A stretch of 44,273 nucleotides of DNA from Actinomyces culturomici. GTDB lineage: Bacteria > Actinomycetota > Actinomycetes > Actinomycetales > Actinomycetaceae. The DNA lies in the NCBI RefSeq assembly GCF_900499005.1, contig NZ_LS991318.1:151267-195539 (forward strand), read 5' to 3'. This document shows, piece after piece, positions 18,524 to 26,898 of this stretch. The notes under the pieces are model-generated. The model saw only the letters and a program-made list of their open reading frames with translations. It did no database searches and had not been told where the DNA came from. The translations under genes and the position numbers were made by a program. Each line of letters begins with the position of its first letter. Within the stretch, counting starts at the first letter, position 1.

Positions 18524-19687
18524 ATGAAGCGCCGCACGATGTTCTGGCGGATGGTCTCCTCGTCAATCCTGAGGAGGCGCTCTCGCGTCCTCATCGCCGT
18601 TCTGGCCGTCGCCATCGGTGCCACGACCCTGTCGGGCCTGGCGACCATTGCTCTGGAAGTCCCCGCTCAGCTCGCCCGAGAGGTCCGCTCCTACGGAGCG
18701 AACCTCGTGGTCTCCCCGGTTTCGGGGAACGATTCCATGAGCGGTGAGTCCCTCAAGAAGATCCCGGGGTTCGTGCCGAAGGGCGCCCTCGTCGGTTCGG
18801 CGGCCTTCGACTACGAGGCGGTCACCGTCAACGATCGGCCCTATGTCGCCGCGGGAGCCGATCTGGAGTCGGTGCGCGCGATGAACCCGTACTGGTACGT
18901 CGAGGGGGAGTGGCCGCAAGGACCCGACGAAGTGCTGATCGGCGAGGAGATCGCGGACACGATCGGCGCTTCGGCCGGGAAGAGGATCTCCGTCGTCCGC
19001 CTCGAGGAGGCGGACGAGCACGCCCAGTCCGGCGGGGTCGAGGCGAAGACGAGCGTCGACTTCACCGTATCCGGGGTCCTCAAGACCGGGGGTACGCAGG
19101 ACTCCTACATGTACATGACCTCGCAGGCGATCTCCGCCCTGACCGGCGTCGAGGCGCGCGCGACGGTCGCGGAGTACTCGATCGCTGTCGAGGGCCCGGT
19201 CCTGGAGAGCGTCGTCGCGGCCATCAACGACTCCGTGCCCGGAGTGTCGGCGCAGGCCGTCAAGCGCCTCGCGCAATCCGACTCCGGCGTCATCTCGATG
19301 CTGCGCTCCCTGCTCGTCATCATCGCCGGCATCGTCCTCGTCCTCACCCTGATCGGGGTGTCCACGACGATGGTCGCCATCGTCGCCGAGAGGCGCAACG
19401 AGATCGGCCTGCGCAAGGCCCTGGGCGCGACTTCGCGCTCCATCGCCCTCGAATTCATCGGCGAAGGCGTGCTCCTCGGTCTGATCGGTGGTCTGATCGG
19501 CGTCGTCCTCGGGTACGGTCTCGCCTCGGGGATCAGCTACAACGTGTTCCACCGGAGCATCGCCCTTCCTCCGTTGATCGCTCTCATTACGGTCCTCGCA
19601 TCCGTGGCCGTCGCCGTCCTCGCCTGCCTGCCCCCGGTGCGCCGAGCCGCCGCCGTCGACCCCGCCCTCGTCCTACGCGGAGAATGA
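18524..19687 (+). CDS. FtsX-like ABC permease, module 2 second copy
   Basis: 387 residues, MacB/FtsX layout with SYGANLVVSP after the first helix and the coupling segment EIGLRKALGATSRSI before the last helices; ends with the PALVLRGE tail typical of these permeases. ATG 18524 has GAAGG at eight bases; a GTG at 18515 that overlaps the previous stop (GTGA) is in frame and would add three residues. Partner of the permease at 17247; together with the ATPase they form the ABC part of module 2. Confidence 0.88.
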   Translation: MKRRTMFWRMVSSSILRRRSRVLIAVLAVAIGATTLSGLATIALEVPAQLAREVRSYGANLVVSPVSGNDSMSGESLKKIPGFVPKGALVGSAAFDYEAVTVNDRPYVAAGADLESVRAMNPYWYVEGEWPQGPDEVLIGEEIADTIGASAGKRISVVRLEEADEHAQSGGVEAKTSVDFTVSGVLKTGGTQDSYMYMTSQAISALTGVEARATVAEYSIAVEGPVLESVVAAINDSVPGVSAQAVKRLAQSDSGVISMLRSLLVIIAGIVLVLTLIGVSTTMVAIVAERRNEIGLRKALGATSRSIALEFIGEGVLLGLIGGLIGVVLGYGLASGISYNVFHRSIALPPLIALITVLASVAVAVLACLPPVRRAAAVDPALVLRGE

Positions 19688-19697
19688 AGGAAGAACC

Positions 19698-20438
19698 ATG
19701 ACCGACACGATGCCGACGCCCCTCCTCGATCTGGAGGGGGTCTCGAAGATCTACGGCGACCTCCACGCGCTCGACGACGTTTCCTTGACCATCGGGCGCG
19801 GGGAATGGGTCTCCATCGTCGGGCCCTCCGGATCGGGCAAGACGACCCTGATGAACATCGTCGGGTGCATGGACACCGCGTCCAAGGGGCGGGTCCGTCT
19901 CGACGGCCAGGACATCTCGGATCTCACGGGGGACGAGCTCACGGAGATCCGCCGCTCCACGATCGGGCTCGTCTTCCAGCAGTTCCACCTCATCGGGCAT
20001 CTCACTGCGCTGGAGAACATCATGGTCGCCCAGTACTACCACTCGATGCCCGATGAGAAGGAGGCGATGGAGGCCCTCGACAGGGTGGGCCTCGCCGATC
20101 GCGCCACCCATTTGCCCCGTCAGCTCTCCGGCGGCGAGCAGCAGAGGGTGTGTGTGGCGCGCGCGCTCATCAACTACCCGAAGCTCATCCTCGCCGATGA
20201 GCCGACCGGCAACCTCGATGAGACGAACGAGAGGATCGTCCTCGACCTGTTCGGGCGACTCCACGAGGAGGGGACGACCCTCATGGTCGTCACGCACGAC
20301 GCCCTGGTCGCCGGCCGGGGCCAGCGCGAGATCGCCCTCGATCACGGGCGCATCTTCAAGGAGACGTGGCACGATTTCGATGCGCACGACGAGGGGCCCG
20401 AGTCGGGAACGGGGAAGAGCAAGGTGGATCTGCGATGA
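19698..20438 (+). CDS. LolD/MacB-type ABC ATPase, module 2
   Basis: 246 residues with Walker A GPSGSGKTT (42-50), Q-loop VFQQFHLIGHLTALEN, signature LSGGEQQR, Walker B LILADEPTGNLD and switch VVTHD. Belongs to the ATPases that drive FtsX/MacB permeases, matching the two genes just upstream. ATG 19698, ten bases after the permease stop, with AGGAAG upstream. Its stop overlaps the FMN-binding gene start (ATGA), so the two are translationally coupled. Confidence 0.95.
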   Translation: MTDTMPTPLLDLEGVSKIYGDLHALDDVSLTIGRGEWVSIVGPSGSGKTTLMNIVGCMDTASKGRVRLDGQDISDLTGDELTEIRRSTIGLVFQQFHLIGHLTALENIMVAQYYHSMPDEKEAMEALDRVGLADRATHLPRQLSGGEQQRVCVARALINYPKLILADEPTGNLDETNERIVLDLFGRLHEEGTTLMVVTHDALVAGRGQREIALDHGRIFKETWHDFDAHDEGPESGTGKSKVDLR

Positions 20439-20986
20439 ACGCGAAGCGCGGGGCCCTGAGGGCCGGGATCGTGGGACTCGGCGCGATGATGCTCGCCGCA
20501 TGCGCCTCCTCGCCGGGCGTTGACATGAGCGTGCCGATGAAGGACGGGGAGTGGAAGGGCCGTTCGAACGCGGACGATCAGGGGGCGATCGGGGTCATCA
20601 CGATCACGGTCGAGGGCGGCGACATCACGAGCACGAGCTACGAGACCCTCCAGGCGAACGGAGCGGACAAGGACGCCGACTACGGGAAGAGCTCCTCCGG
20701 GGAGGTCTTCAACGAGGACTACTACGAGAAGGCGCAGAGGGCCGTCGAATCCTTTGCGCGCTACTCGCAGGAGCTCACCGAGAAGGACGATCCCGCGAAG
20801 GTCGATGTCGTGTCGGGCGCGACCGTCGCGCACCGCCAGTTCATCCAGGCCGCGATCCGGGCGATCTCCGCGGCCCAGGGGGTCGACGACTCGGCGGCGA
20901 ACGGCGTGGAGATCCCGGGGCTGGAGGAGTCGACCCACCTCGGGGACACGGATCTCGACAAGGACCTCGGCGGGACGGACCGCTAG
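20435..20986 (+). CDS. FMN-binding-domain lipoprotein
   Basis: 183 residues. Lipobox LAAC with Cys23, then a single FMN-binding domain. VVSGATVAHRQF carries the flavinylation motif [S/D]GA[T/S], with Thr130 as the residue to which FMN would be linked by phosphoester. Other domain features: DGEWKGRSNADDQGAIGVITI and VESFARYSQEL. Such lipoproteins carry electrons outside the membrane and receive FMN from ApbE, whose gene follows directly. ATG 20435 overlaps the ATPase stop. In Campylobacter-type P19 loci this place is taken by thioredoxin-like proteins (from memory), so a flavoprotein may do the reduction here (inference). Confidence 0.88.
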   Translation: MNAKRGALRAGIVGLGAMMLAACASSPGVDMSVPMKDGEWKGRSNADDQGAIGVITITVEGGDITSTSYETLQANGADKDADYGKSSSGEVFNEDYYEKAQRAVESFARYSQELTEKDDPAKVDVVSGATVAHRQFIQAAIRAISAAQGVDDSAANGVEIPGLEESTHLGDTDLDKDLGGTDR

Positions 20987-20988
20987 CG

Positions 20989-22053
20989 GTGGGGGAGCGT
21001 CCGCTCGTCGAATTCGAGGTCGGCGAGGGCGGGGGCGCGCGTTCCTGGCGAGTGTCCTTTCCCGCGATGGGCACGCGTGTTGACCTCATCGGAGTAGGCG
21101 GGGATCTCTCGCGCATCACGCGCAGAGCGTGCCGACTGGTCGCCGAATGCGAAGCGCTGTGGTCCGTCTTCCGCTCGGACTCGGACGTCTCACGGATCAA
21201 CTCCGGCGAGGGGTGGTGCGAAGTCGATCCGCGTACGGATTCGTTGCTCCTCGATTCCGTTGTGCTGTCGGAGGCGACCAGCGGGGCCTTCACCCCGCTG
21301 GCGGGGGCGCCTGTGCGACTGTGGGACGTCAAGGGCGCTCGAAGGTCCTTCCTCGCGAACGGGCGCGTGCCCGCGGCCCCCTCCCAGGAGGAGATCGACG
21401 GGGCGGTTCGCTCGTGCGATCCGGCGCTCCTGGAACGCGACGAGGCCGCTCGCTGGCGTCTTGTGCGGGCCGCGAACGAGGGAATTGTACCGTCGAGGGG
21501 GCCGGCGCTCGACCTCGGCGCCATCGCGAAGGGGGCGACTGCCGACGCGGTGCGCGACGCGGTCGTGGAGGTGGGGGCTGAAGGGGTTCTCGTCTCTCTC
21601 GGCACATCGTCCATCGCCGCTTTCGGGCGTCGTTGGGACGGGAGACCGTGGACGGTCGGCCTGCGGGAGCCGGGCGCGGCGGAGAACGAGTGGGCGGGCA
21701 GCGTCGAGCTCGCCTCCTCATCGTCTCTGTCGACGTCGGGTGACTACGCGCCCGTATCGTTCGACGCTGGTCGGTCGCTCCCGGAGGCGCTCGCTCATGA
21801 GACTTTCGATCCGAGGACGGGGCGGCCGAGCGAATCGGGCGTTCTTCAGGCGAGTGTGATCTGCGCGTCGGGAGTCATGGCGGAGGTCCTTTCGACGGCC
21901 CTTCTTGTCGCCGGTGAGGGCTGCGTCGACGCTGTTCGCTTGGACGCCTGGGGGAGAACGAGGGGGATCTCGACCCGGTGGGAGCACGTCGTCGTGCGCG
22001 GGGACGGGATCGCGTTCTCCAATGGGGCGGGGTGGGCGGCGAAAGAGGTGTGA
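20989..22053 (+). CDS. ApbE-family FAD:protein FMN transferase
   Basis: Transfers FMN from FAD to a Thr/Ser of FMN-binding domains. The 354 residues carry the family marks: FPAMGTRVDL near the N-terminus, LVAECEALWSVFRSDSDVSRIN, DLGAIAKGATAD (FAD and metal site), SLSTSGDY, FDPRTGRPS, and VMAEVLSTALLVAG, where the usual Asp of ADALSTA is Glu. No signal peptide or lipobox was seen, so it may act inside the cell or leave by another route. GTG 20989, two bases after the FMN-protein stop, is weakly supported by a ribosome site. The only visible substrate is the FMN-binding lipoprotein next door. Last gene of module 2. Confidence 0.88.
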   Translation: MGERPLVEFEVGEGGGARSWRVSFPAMGTRVDLIGVGGDLSRITRRACRLVAECEALWSVFRSDSDVSRINSGEGWCEVDPRTDSLLLDSVVLSEATSGAFTPLAGAPVRLWDVKGARRSFLANGRVPAAPSQEEIDGAVRSCDPALLERDEAARWRLVRAANEGIVPSRGPALDLGAIAKGATADAVRDAVVEVGAEGVLVSLGTSSIAAFGRRWDGRPWTVGLREPGAAENEWAGSVELASSSSLSTSGDYAPVSFDAGRSLPEALAHETFDPRTGRPSESGVLQASVICASGVMAEVLSTALLVAGEGCVDAVRLDAWGRTRGISTRWEHVVVRGDGIAFSNGAGWAAKEV

Positions 22054-22112
22054 CGAGCGGCCGGATTCGTGCGCGGATCCTGCGATTCGTCCGAAGGGCT
22101 TTCTCGTTCCCA

Positions 22113-22131
22113 TTAGGGTAGGCTCCCCTGC
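22113..22131 (+). promoter_or_regulatory. DtxR/IdeR-type iron box before feoA
   Basis: TTAGGGTAGGCTCCCCTGC matches the 19-base DtxR consensus at 14 positions and abuts the feoA start codon. TAGGGT at 22114-22119 could be the -10, which would give a very short or absent leader. Repressor binding would block both transcription and initiation. Confidence 0.6.
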
Positions 22132-22356
22132 GTGCTGCTTTCGAAGTGCCCGAGGAACAGTCGGGGAAGACTCACCCGAATCGACGTCGAGCCCGCATTC
22201 CGGCTCCGCCTCCAGGAACTTGGCCTGAGGCCGGGCACGGAGTTCTACGTCGCCAACCGCGCCGCCTTCGGAGGGGTCGTCCTCAACATCGCGGGCACGC
22301 GCGTCGCCGTCGACGCGAAGTCGGCCAAGCGCATCGACGTGGAGGTGGCCGCATGA
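22132..22356 (+). CDS. feoA: Ferrous iron transport protein A
   Basis: 74 residues forming a FeoA SH3-like domain: LTRIDVEPAFRLRLQELGL, PGTEFYVANRAAFGG, VLNIAGTRVAVDAKSAKRI. FeoA is a small cytoplasmic protein needed for FeoB-driven Fe2+ uptake. The GTG at 22132 directly follows the iron box and no ribosome site is seen, consistent with a leaderless message. Its stop overlaps the feoB start (ATGA). First gene of the feo operon. Confidence 0.9.
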   Translation: MLLSKCPRNSRGRLTRIDVEPAFRLRLQELGLRPGTEFYVANRAAFGGVVLNIAGTRVAVDAKSAKRIDVEVAA

Positions 22357-24587
22357 GCTGCCCGAAGTGCGCCCCCTCCGTCCCCTCCTCCTCCGGCCCG
22401 TTCCGCTCCGGCGCCACCGCCCTCGCCGATCCGCGCCCGATCGAGCACTCCGCCCGCCTCGCCGTCGCCCCGACGATCGTCCTCGTCGGCAACCCCAACG
22501 TCGGGAAGTCGACGCTCTTCAACCTTGTCACCGGCGCCCGCCAGGCCGTCGTCAACGCGCCGGGCACCACCGTCGAGGTGATGAGCGGCGCCTGGGCGTC
22601 GATCGGCGCGCGCGTCCTCGACCTTCCGGGCACCTACTCGCTCATCGCGAACTCCCTCGACGAGCAGGTCGTCGTCGACACCCTCGCCGGAGCCCCCGGG
22701 TCCTTCACGGATCCGACCCGCGGTCGGAGCATCGACCTCGCCCTCGTCGTCCTCGACGCGACGGCGCTCACTCGCTCCCTCTACCTCCTCGGCCAGGTCG
22801 CCCGCACGGGCCGTCCGGTCGCCGCGGTCGTGACGCTCTCCGACGTCACCGCCCACGAGGGCGAGGCCCTCGACGTCGCGGCCCTGGCGAAGACGCTCGG
22901 CATCCCGGTGATGGCGATCGATCCGCGCTCGCACAAGGGCGTCGAGGGGCTCGACGACATGGTGCGCGCCGCCCTGCGGACCCGCCCGCGCGTCCAGGGG
23001 ATCGAGCCCGACCCCTCGGCCCCCGGCTACAACCCGACCGCCGCCCTAGGCGCCGCCGAGCGCGCCGCTGACCCGCGGACGAACGCCGACCTGCTCGATC
23101 CGGCCGGCGACTGCGGGTGCGGTCGTGGATACGACTGCCAGATGCGCGAGCCCGCACCCGACTCCTCCGCGGCCGCCGTCGCCGCGTCGGTCAAGCGCAG
23201 GGACGCCCTCGCCGAGGCCGACGACCTCTTCACCTGGGTCGAGGGCGTCGAGTCCGGCGCCTTCGGCGCCCGCGCCGATCAGGCGAGGATGTCGCGCTCG
23301 GACAAGATCGACCGCCTCCTCCTCCATCCGGTCGTCGGGATCCCCGTCTTCTTCGGCCTCATGTGGCTCCTCTTCAAGGTTGCCGGCGAATGGGTCGGTC
23401 CGGTCCAGGACTTCTTCGATTCGCTCTTCACCTCGGAGGACGCGGGCGCCGTCTCGCTCGCGAACCTCGTCAACGCGGGCCTGGGCGCCCTCGGGTGGGA
23501 GCACACGTGGCTCCACGGGATCCTCGTCGGCGGCATCTGCACGGGGCTCGGCGTCGTCGCCTCGTTCCTCCCGCTGATGTTCGTCATCTTCCTCATGATC
23601 TCGATCCTCGAGGACTCCGGCTACATGGCGAGGGCCGCGTTCCTCGGCGACCGCGTCATGCGGGCGATCGGCCTCGACGGGCGCGTCATCATGCCGCTCA
23701 TCATGGGCTTCGGCTGCAACCTCCCGTCGCTCGCCGCGATCCGGACGCTCCCGAACGCGCGCCAGCGACTCATCACCGCGCTCATCACGCCCTACACCTC
23801 GTGCGCCGCGCGCCTCACGATCTACCTCATGATCGCGAGGATCTTCTTCCCCGACAATGCGGGCACGGTGATCTTCGCGATGTACGTGTTCTCCCTCGTC
23901 CTCGTCGTCGTCGCGGCCCTCGTCCTCAAGCCCTTCCTCAACAAGGACGCCGCCGACGCTCCGCTCATGCTCGTCCTCCCGGCCTATCAGATGCCGCGGA
24001 TCCTCGTCACGGTGAAGAACACGTGGATGCGCGCCTGGGCGTTCGTCAAGGGCGCGGGCAAGATCATCGTCCTCATGACGCTCGTCGTCTGGTTCATGTC
24101 GGCGATCCCGGTCGCCGGCGGCTACTCCTTCGCCGACGAGAACCTCCCGATGGAGGACTCGCTCTACGGCGCGACCGCCCAGGCGATCGTCCCCGCCTTC
24201 GAGCCCGCCGGCTTCGGCGACTGGCACATGACGGGCGCGCTCATGACGGGCTTCGTCGCGAAGGAGACCGTGATCTCCTCGATCGTCACCTCGTACAACC
24301 TCGATCCGAAGACCGCGGGCGGCGACGCGGAGGACGGCGGCTCCGACCTCGGCGACCTCCCGGCGCTCATCACCTCGACGTTCGCGAAGACCGCCGGGGA
24401 CGCCGCGCCGCTCGCCGCCTTCGCGTTCATGGTCTTCGTCCTCGCGTACACGCCGTGCCTCGCGACGGTCGCCGAGCAGGCGCGCCAGATCGGCGGACGG
24501 ATGACCGCGGCGGCCGTCGGCGTCCAGCTCGTCGCCGCCTGGATCCTGGCGGTCGCGATCTTCCAGATCGGCAGGCTCTTCCTGTGA
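22353..24587 (+). CDS. feoB: Ferrous iron transporter FeoB
   Basis: 744 residues. Cytoplasmic G domain with G1 GNPNVGKST (46-54), G3 DLPGTYSL, and a G4 region VTLSD where the usual Asn of NxxD is Thr. The membrane part has the two Gate regions: MGFGCNLPSLAAIRTL with its conserved Cys, and PYTSCAARLTIYLM. FeoB imports Fe2+ across the inner membrane in a nucleotide-dependent way. Two additions stand out: a Cys-x-x-Cys at the N-terminus (MSCPKC) and DCGCGRGYDC between G domain and membrane, which could sense or hold metal. Overlaps feoA (ATGA) and the feoC-like gene (GTGA). Confidence 0.96.
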   Translation: MSCPKCAPSVPSSSGPFRSGATALADPRPIEHSARLAVAPTIVLVGNPNVGKSTLFNLVTGARQAVVNAPGTTVEVMSGAWASIGARVLDLPGTYSLIANSLDEQVVVDTLAGAPGSFTDPTRGRSIDLALVVLDATALTRSLYLLGQVARTGRPVAAVVTLSDVTAHEGEALDVAALAKTLGIPVMAIDPRSHKGVEGLDDMVRAALRTRPRVQGIEPDPSAPGYNPTAALGAAERAADPRTNADLLDPAGDCGCGRGYDCQMREPAPDSSAAAVAASVKRRDALAEADDLFTWVEGVESGAFGARADQARMSRSDKIDRLLLHPVVGIPVFFGLMWLLFKVAGEWVGPVQDFFDSLFTSEDAGAVSLANLVNAGLGALGWEHTWLHGILVGGICTGLGVVASFLPLMFVIFLMISILEDSGYMARAAFLGDRVMRAIGLDGRVIMPLIMGFGCNLPSLAAIRTLPNARQRLITALITPYTSCAARLTIYLMIARIFFPDNAGTVIFAMYVFSLVLVVVAALVLKPFLNKDAADAPLMLVLPAYQMPRILVTVKNTWMRAWAFVKGAGKIIVLMTLVVWFMSAIPVAGGYSFADENLPMEDSLYGATAQAIVPAFEPAGFGDWHMTGALMTGFVAKETVISSIVTSYNLDPKTAGGDAEDGGSDLGDLPALITSTFAKTAGDAAPLAAFAFMVFVLAYTPCLATVAEQARQIGGRMTAAAVGVQLVAAWILAVAIFQIGRLFL

Positions 24588-24928
24588 CCTTCCTCCGGCT
24601 GCCCGCCCCGTCCTCGTCGATCGACGAGGGCGCGGCCGCGCGTCGGGGCGGGGAGGGCACGAGCCGCGGCGTCCCGGGGGCGCGCCAGCGCCTCTACGTC
24701 GCGCTGCGTCGGGGGGCGACGGTGAACGCCGCGGCGACCGAGGCGGGGGTGAATCCGGCGCTCGCGGAGGTCATGGTCGACGAATTCCAGCGGCAGGGCC
24801 TCCTCGATCGGGCCGAGACGCTGTGCGCCTCGGGGCTCGGCGCCTGCGGGGGAGGGGACTCGGACGAAGTGCGGATCCACTGCGCCGGCTGCCCGATCAT
24901 CCCGCTCAAACGGCCCGTGGCCTCGTGA
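24584..24928 (+). CDS. FeoC-like winged-helix protein
   Basis: 114 residues. After a disordered N-terminal ~30 residues comes a winged-helix segment (RQRLYVALRRGATVNAAA, NPALAEVMVDEFQRQGLL) and a cysteine tail (CASGLGAC, then CAGC), four Cys in the place where FeoC proteins bind an Fe-S cluster. FeoC regulates or stabilises FeoB. The GTG at 24584 overlaps the feoB stop. The N-terminal segment PAPSSSIDEGAAAR is encoded by the CTCGTCGATC palindromic repeat, so this linker probably arose by repeat insertion. FeoC assignment rests on position, fold pattern and cysteines. Confidence 0.75.
   Translation: MTFLRLPAPSSSIDEGAAARRGGEGTSRGVPGARQRLYVALRRGATVNAAATEAGVNPALAEVMVDEFQRQGLLDRAETLCASGLGACGGGDSDEVRIHCAGCPIIPLKRPVAS
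24605..24641. repeat. CTCGTCGATC palindromic repeat, perfect copy inside the feoC-like gene
   Basis: CCTCGTCGATCGACGAGG (24612-24629) is a perfect 18-base palindrome with GC-rich flanks. It is read in frame as PSSSIDEGA. Related copies: 1381-1415, 26731-26760, 30307-30333, 35025-35055, 39368-39395, 42426-42454. Confidence 0.7.
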
Positions 24929-25081
24929 AATCGTCGCTCGCGCGGTGTGAGCGCTCCACCTGCGCGTGCCTTTCCCGCGATCGATAACGATTCGACATCG
25001 CCACCCCGGAGGGCTGGACATGGGACTGAAGTCCCGCATATGGTGTGCGGACCGTCTCATCCTGTCCGAAGGAGTACAGCT

Positions 25082-26686
25082 TTGAGCGTTCCCATCACGC
25101 ACGAATCCACGTCCGTCCCGCGCGCCTCGAAGGAGAAGGCGCCCGAACCCTCCGCGTGGCGCCGCCAGGCGATCGGTATCGTCGCCGGCCTCGCCCTCGC
25201 CATCCTCGCCTTCTTCCTCTTCCCGTCCAGCGGCGTCGACCAGGTGAACGAGGTCGCGAGCGCCGCGGCCGCCGCCAAGGGGGAGGAGTTCGTCCCCTTC
25301 ACCGATCTCGGCCTGCGCGTCGTCTTCTTCGCCGCCGTCCTCCTCGGGACCTGGTGGATGACCGAGGCGATCCCGCTCGCCGCGACCGCCCTGCTCCCGC
25401 TCGTCATCTTCCCCGCGTTCCAGGTCGCCTCCTTCAAGGAGGTCGCCGCGCCCTACGCGTCCGACACGATCTTCCTCTTCATGGGCGGCTTCATGCTCGC
25501 CCTCGCCATGCAGAAGTGGAACCTCCACCGGCGCATCGCCCTCGGCGTCGTCCTCCTCGTCGGCGTCCAGCCGCGCCGCCTCATCCTCGGGTTCATGATC
25601 GCGACCGGCTTCGTCTCGATGTGGGTGTCGAACACCGCCACCGCCGTCGTCATGCTCCCGATCGGCCTCTCCGTCCTCAACCTCGTCGCCGGACTCGTCG
25701 GCGGCATCGACAAGGTGAAGAAGTTCTCCTCCGGGCTCATGCTCTCCATCGCCTACGCGGCCTCGATCGGCTCGGTCGCGACGATCATCGGCACCCCGCC
25801 GAACGCGCTCCTCGTCGCGACCCTCTCCGAGAACTACGGGATCAACATCGGCTTCGGCCAGTGGATGCTCGTCGGCGCGCCGCTCGCGGTCGTCTTCATG
25901 GGCTTCGCCTGGTGGCTCATCGCCTTCGTCCTCTTCAAGCCGGAGATCGGCGAGATCCCCGGCGGTCGCGAGCTCATCGGCGAGCAGTGGAAGGAGCTCG
26001 GTCGCATGTCGCGAGGCGAGATCCTCGTCGCGATCGTCTTCGTCGCCGCCGCCCTCGCGTGGGTGTTCGTCCCGATCGTCCTCGACGTCACCGGCTCCGA
26101 GCTCAACATCTCCGACTCGCTCATCGCGATGGTCGCCGCGGCGATCCTGTTCCTCGTGCCCGCGGACCTCACGTCGGGCAGGCGCCTCCTCGACTGGAAG
26201 ACCGCGAACGAGCTCCCCTGGGACGTCCTCCTCCTCTTCGGCGGCGGCCTTTCCCTCTCGGCGATGTTCTCCAAGCTCGGGCTCTCCCTGTGGATCGGCG
26301 AGCAGGCGAAGGGCCTCGGCGCCCTCCCGATCGTCGTCATCGTCGCGGCGGTCTCGACGCTCGTCATCTTCCTCACCGAGCTCACCTCGAACACGGCGAC
26401 CGCCGCGGCGTTCCTCCCGATCATGGGCGGCGTCGCGACCGGCATCGGCATCACCTCGGACAACCCGATGAACGTCATGCTCCTCGTCGTCCCCGTCGCC
26501 CTCGCCGCGACCTTCGCCTTCATGCTCCCCGTCGCGACGCCGCCGAACGCGGTCGCCTACGGCTCGGGGTACATCAGGATCGGCGACATGGCGAAGACGG
26601 GCCTGTGGCTCAACCTCGCCGGCATCGTCCTCATCACCGCCGCGGTCCTCCTCATCGGGGTGCCGGTCTTCGGCCTCACGCTCTAA
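25082..26686 (+). CDS. DASS-family (SLC13-type) sodium/anion symporter
   Basis: 534 residues, about eleven to twelve membrane helices. It shows the two repeated SNT motifs of the divalent anion:sodium symporter family, VSNTATAVVMLPIG and TSNTATAAAFLPIMGG, which line the sodium and carboxylate sites, plus TWWMTEAIPLAATALLPL. Members carry dicarboxylates such as succinate, malate and fumarate, or sulphate; substrate cannot be told from sequence here. The start is TTG 25082, chosen because GAAGGAG lies seven bases before it. It follows the feo operon by 153 bases and probably has its own promoter. Ends before a strong 11-bp stem-loop. Confidence 0.9.
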   Translation: MSVPITHESTSVPRASKEKAPEPSAWRRQAIGIVAGLALAILAFFLFPSSGVDQVNEVASAAAAAKGEEFVPFTDLGLRVVFFAAVLLGTWWMTEAIPLAATALLPLVIFPAFQVASFKEVAAPYASDTIFLFMGGFMLALAMQKWNLHRRIALGVVLLVGVQPRRLILGFMIATGFVSMWVSNTATAVVMLPIGLSVLNLVAGLVGGIDKVKKFSSGLMLSIAYAASIGSVATIIGTPPNALLVATLSENYGINIGFGQWMLVGAPLAVVFMGFAWWLIAFVLFKPEIGEIPGGRELIGEQWKELGRMSRGEILVAIVFVAAALAWVFVPIVLDVTGSELNISDSLIAMVAAAILFLVPADLTSGRRLLDWKTANELPWDVLLLFGGGLSLSAMFSKLGLSLWIGEQAKGLGALPIVVIVAAVSTLVIFLTELTSNTATAAAFLPIMGGVATGIGITSDNPMNVMLLVVPVALAATFAFMLPVATPPNAVAYGSGYIRIGDMAKTGLWLNLAGIVLITAAVLLIGVPVFGLTL

Positions 26687-26730
26687 GGCCCGTCCCGCGC
26701 TTCGATGCCCCGCCCGTCGGGGGTCCCCCT

Positions 26731-26760
26731 CCGCCCTCGTCGATCCGTTGACGAGGGCGG
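26731..26760 (+). terminator. Terminator-like stem after the symporter, repeat family member
   Basis: CCGCCCTCGTC (26731-26741) and GACGAGGGCGG (26750-26760) pair perfectly around an eight-base loop, 44 bases after the stop. It is also a copy of the CTCGTCGATC repeat, so the repeat may serve as terminator here. Confidence 0.65.
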
Positions 26761-26898
26761 AGCCGCGCGCGGGGGAGGGGAGGCCGTGAAGCTCGTCCCG
26801 TGAACGGCCCGAATGCCCTCTGATCGGTGCGTACACTGCAACCATCGATCGGCGCGCGGGCGAAGGGGCTCGCGCGCCGCTGACTCGGAGGGACCCTC

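Noticed and set aside
24164-26845. 893-codon leftward open frame opposite feoB, feoC-like and the symporter
   Set aside because: Composed almost only of Asp, Glu, Arg, Gly and Ala; the opposite strand carries well-supported transporter genes.
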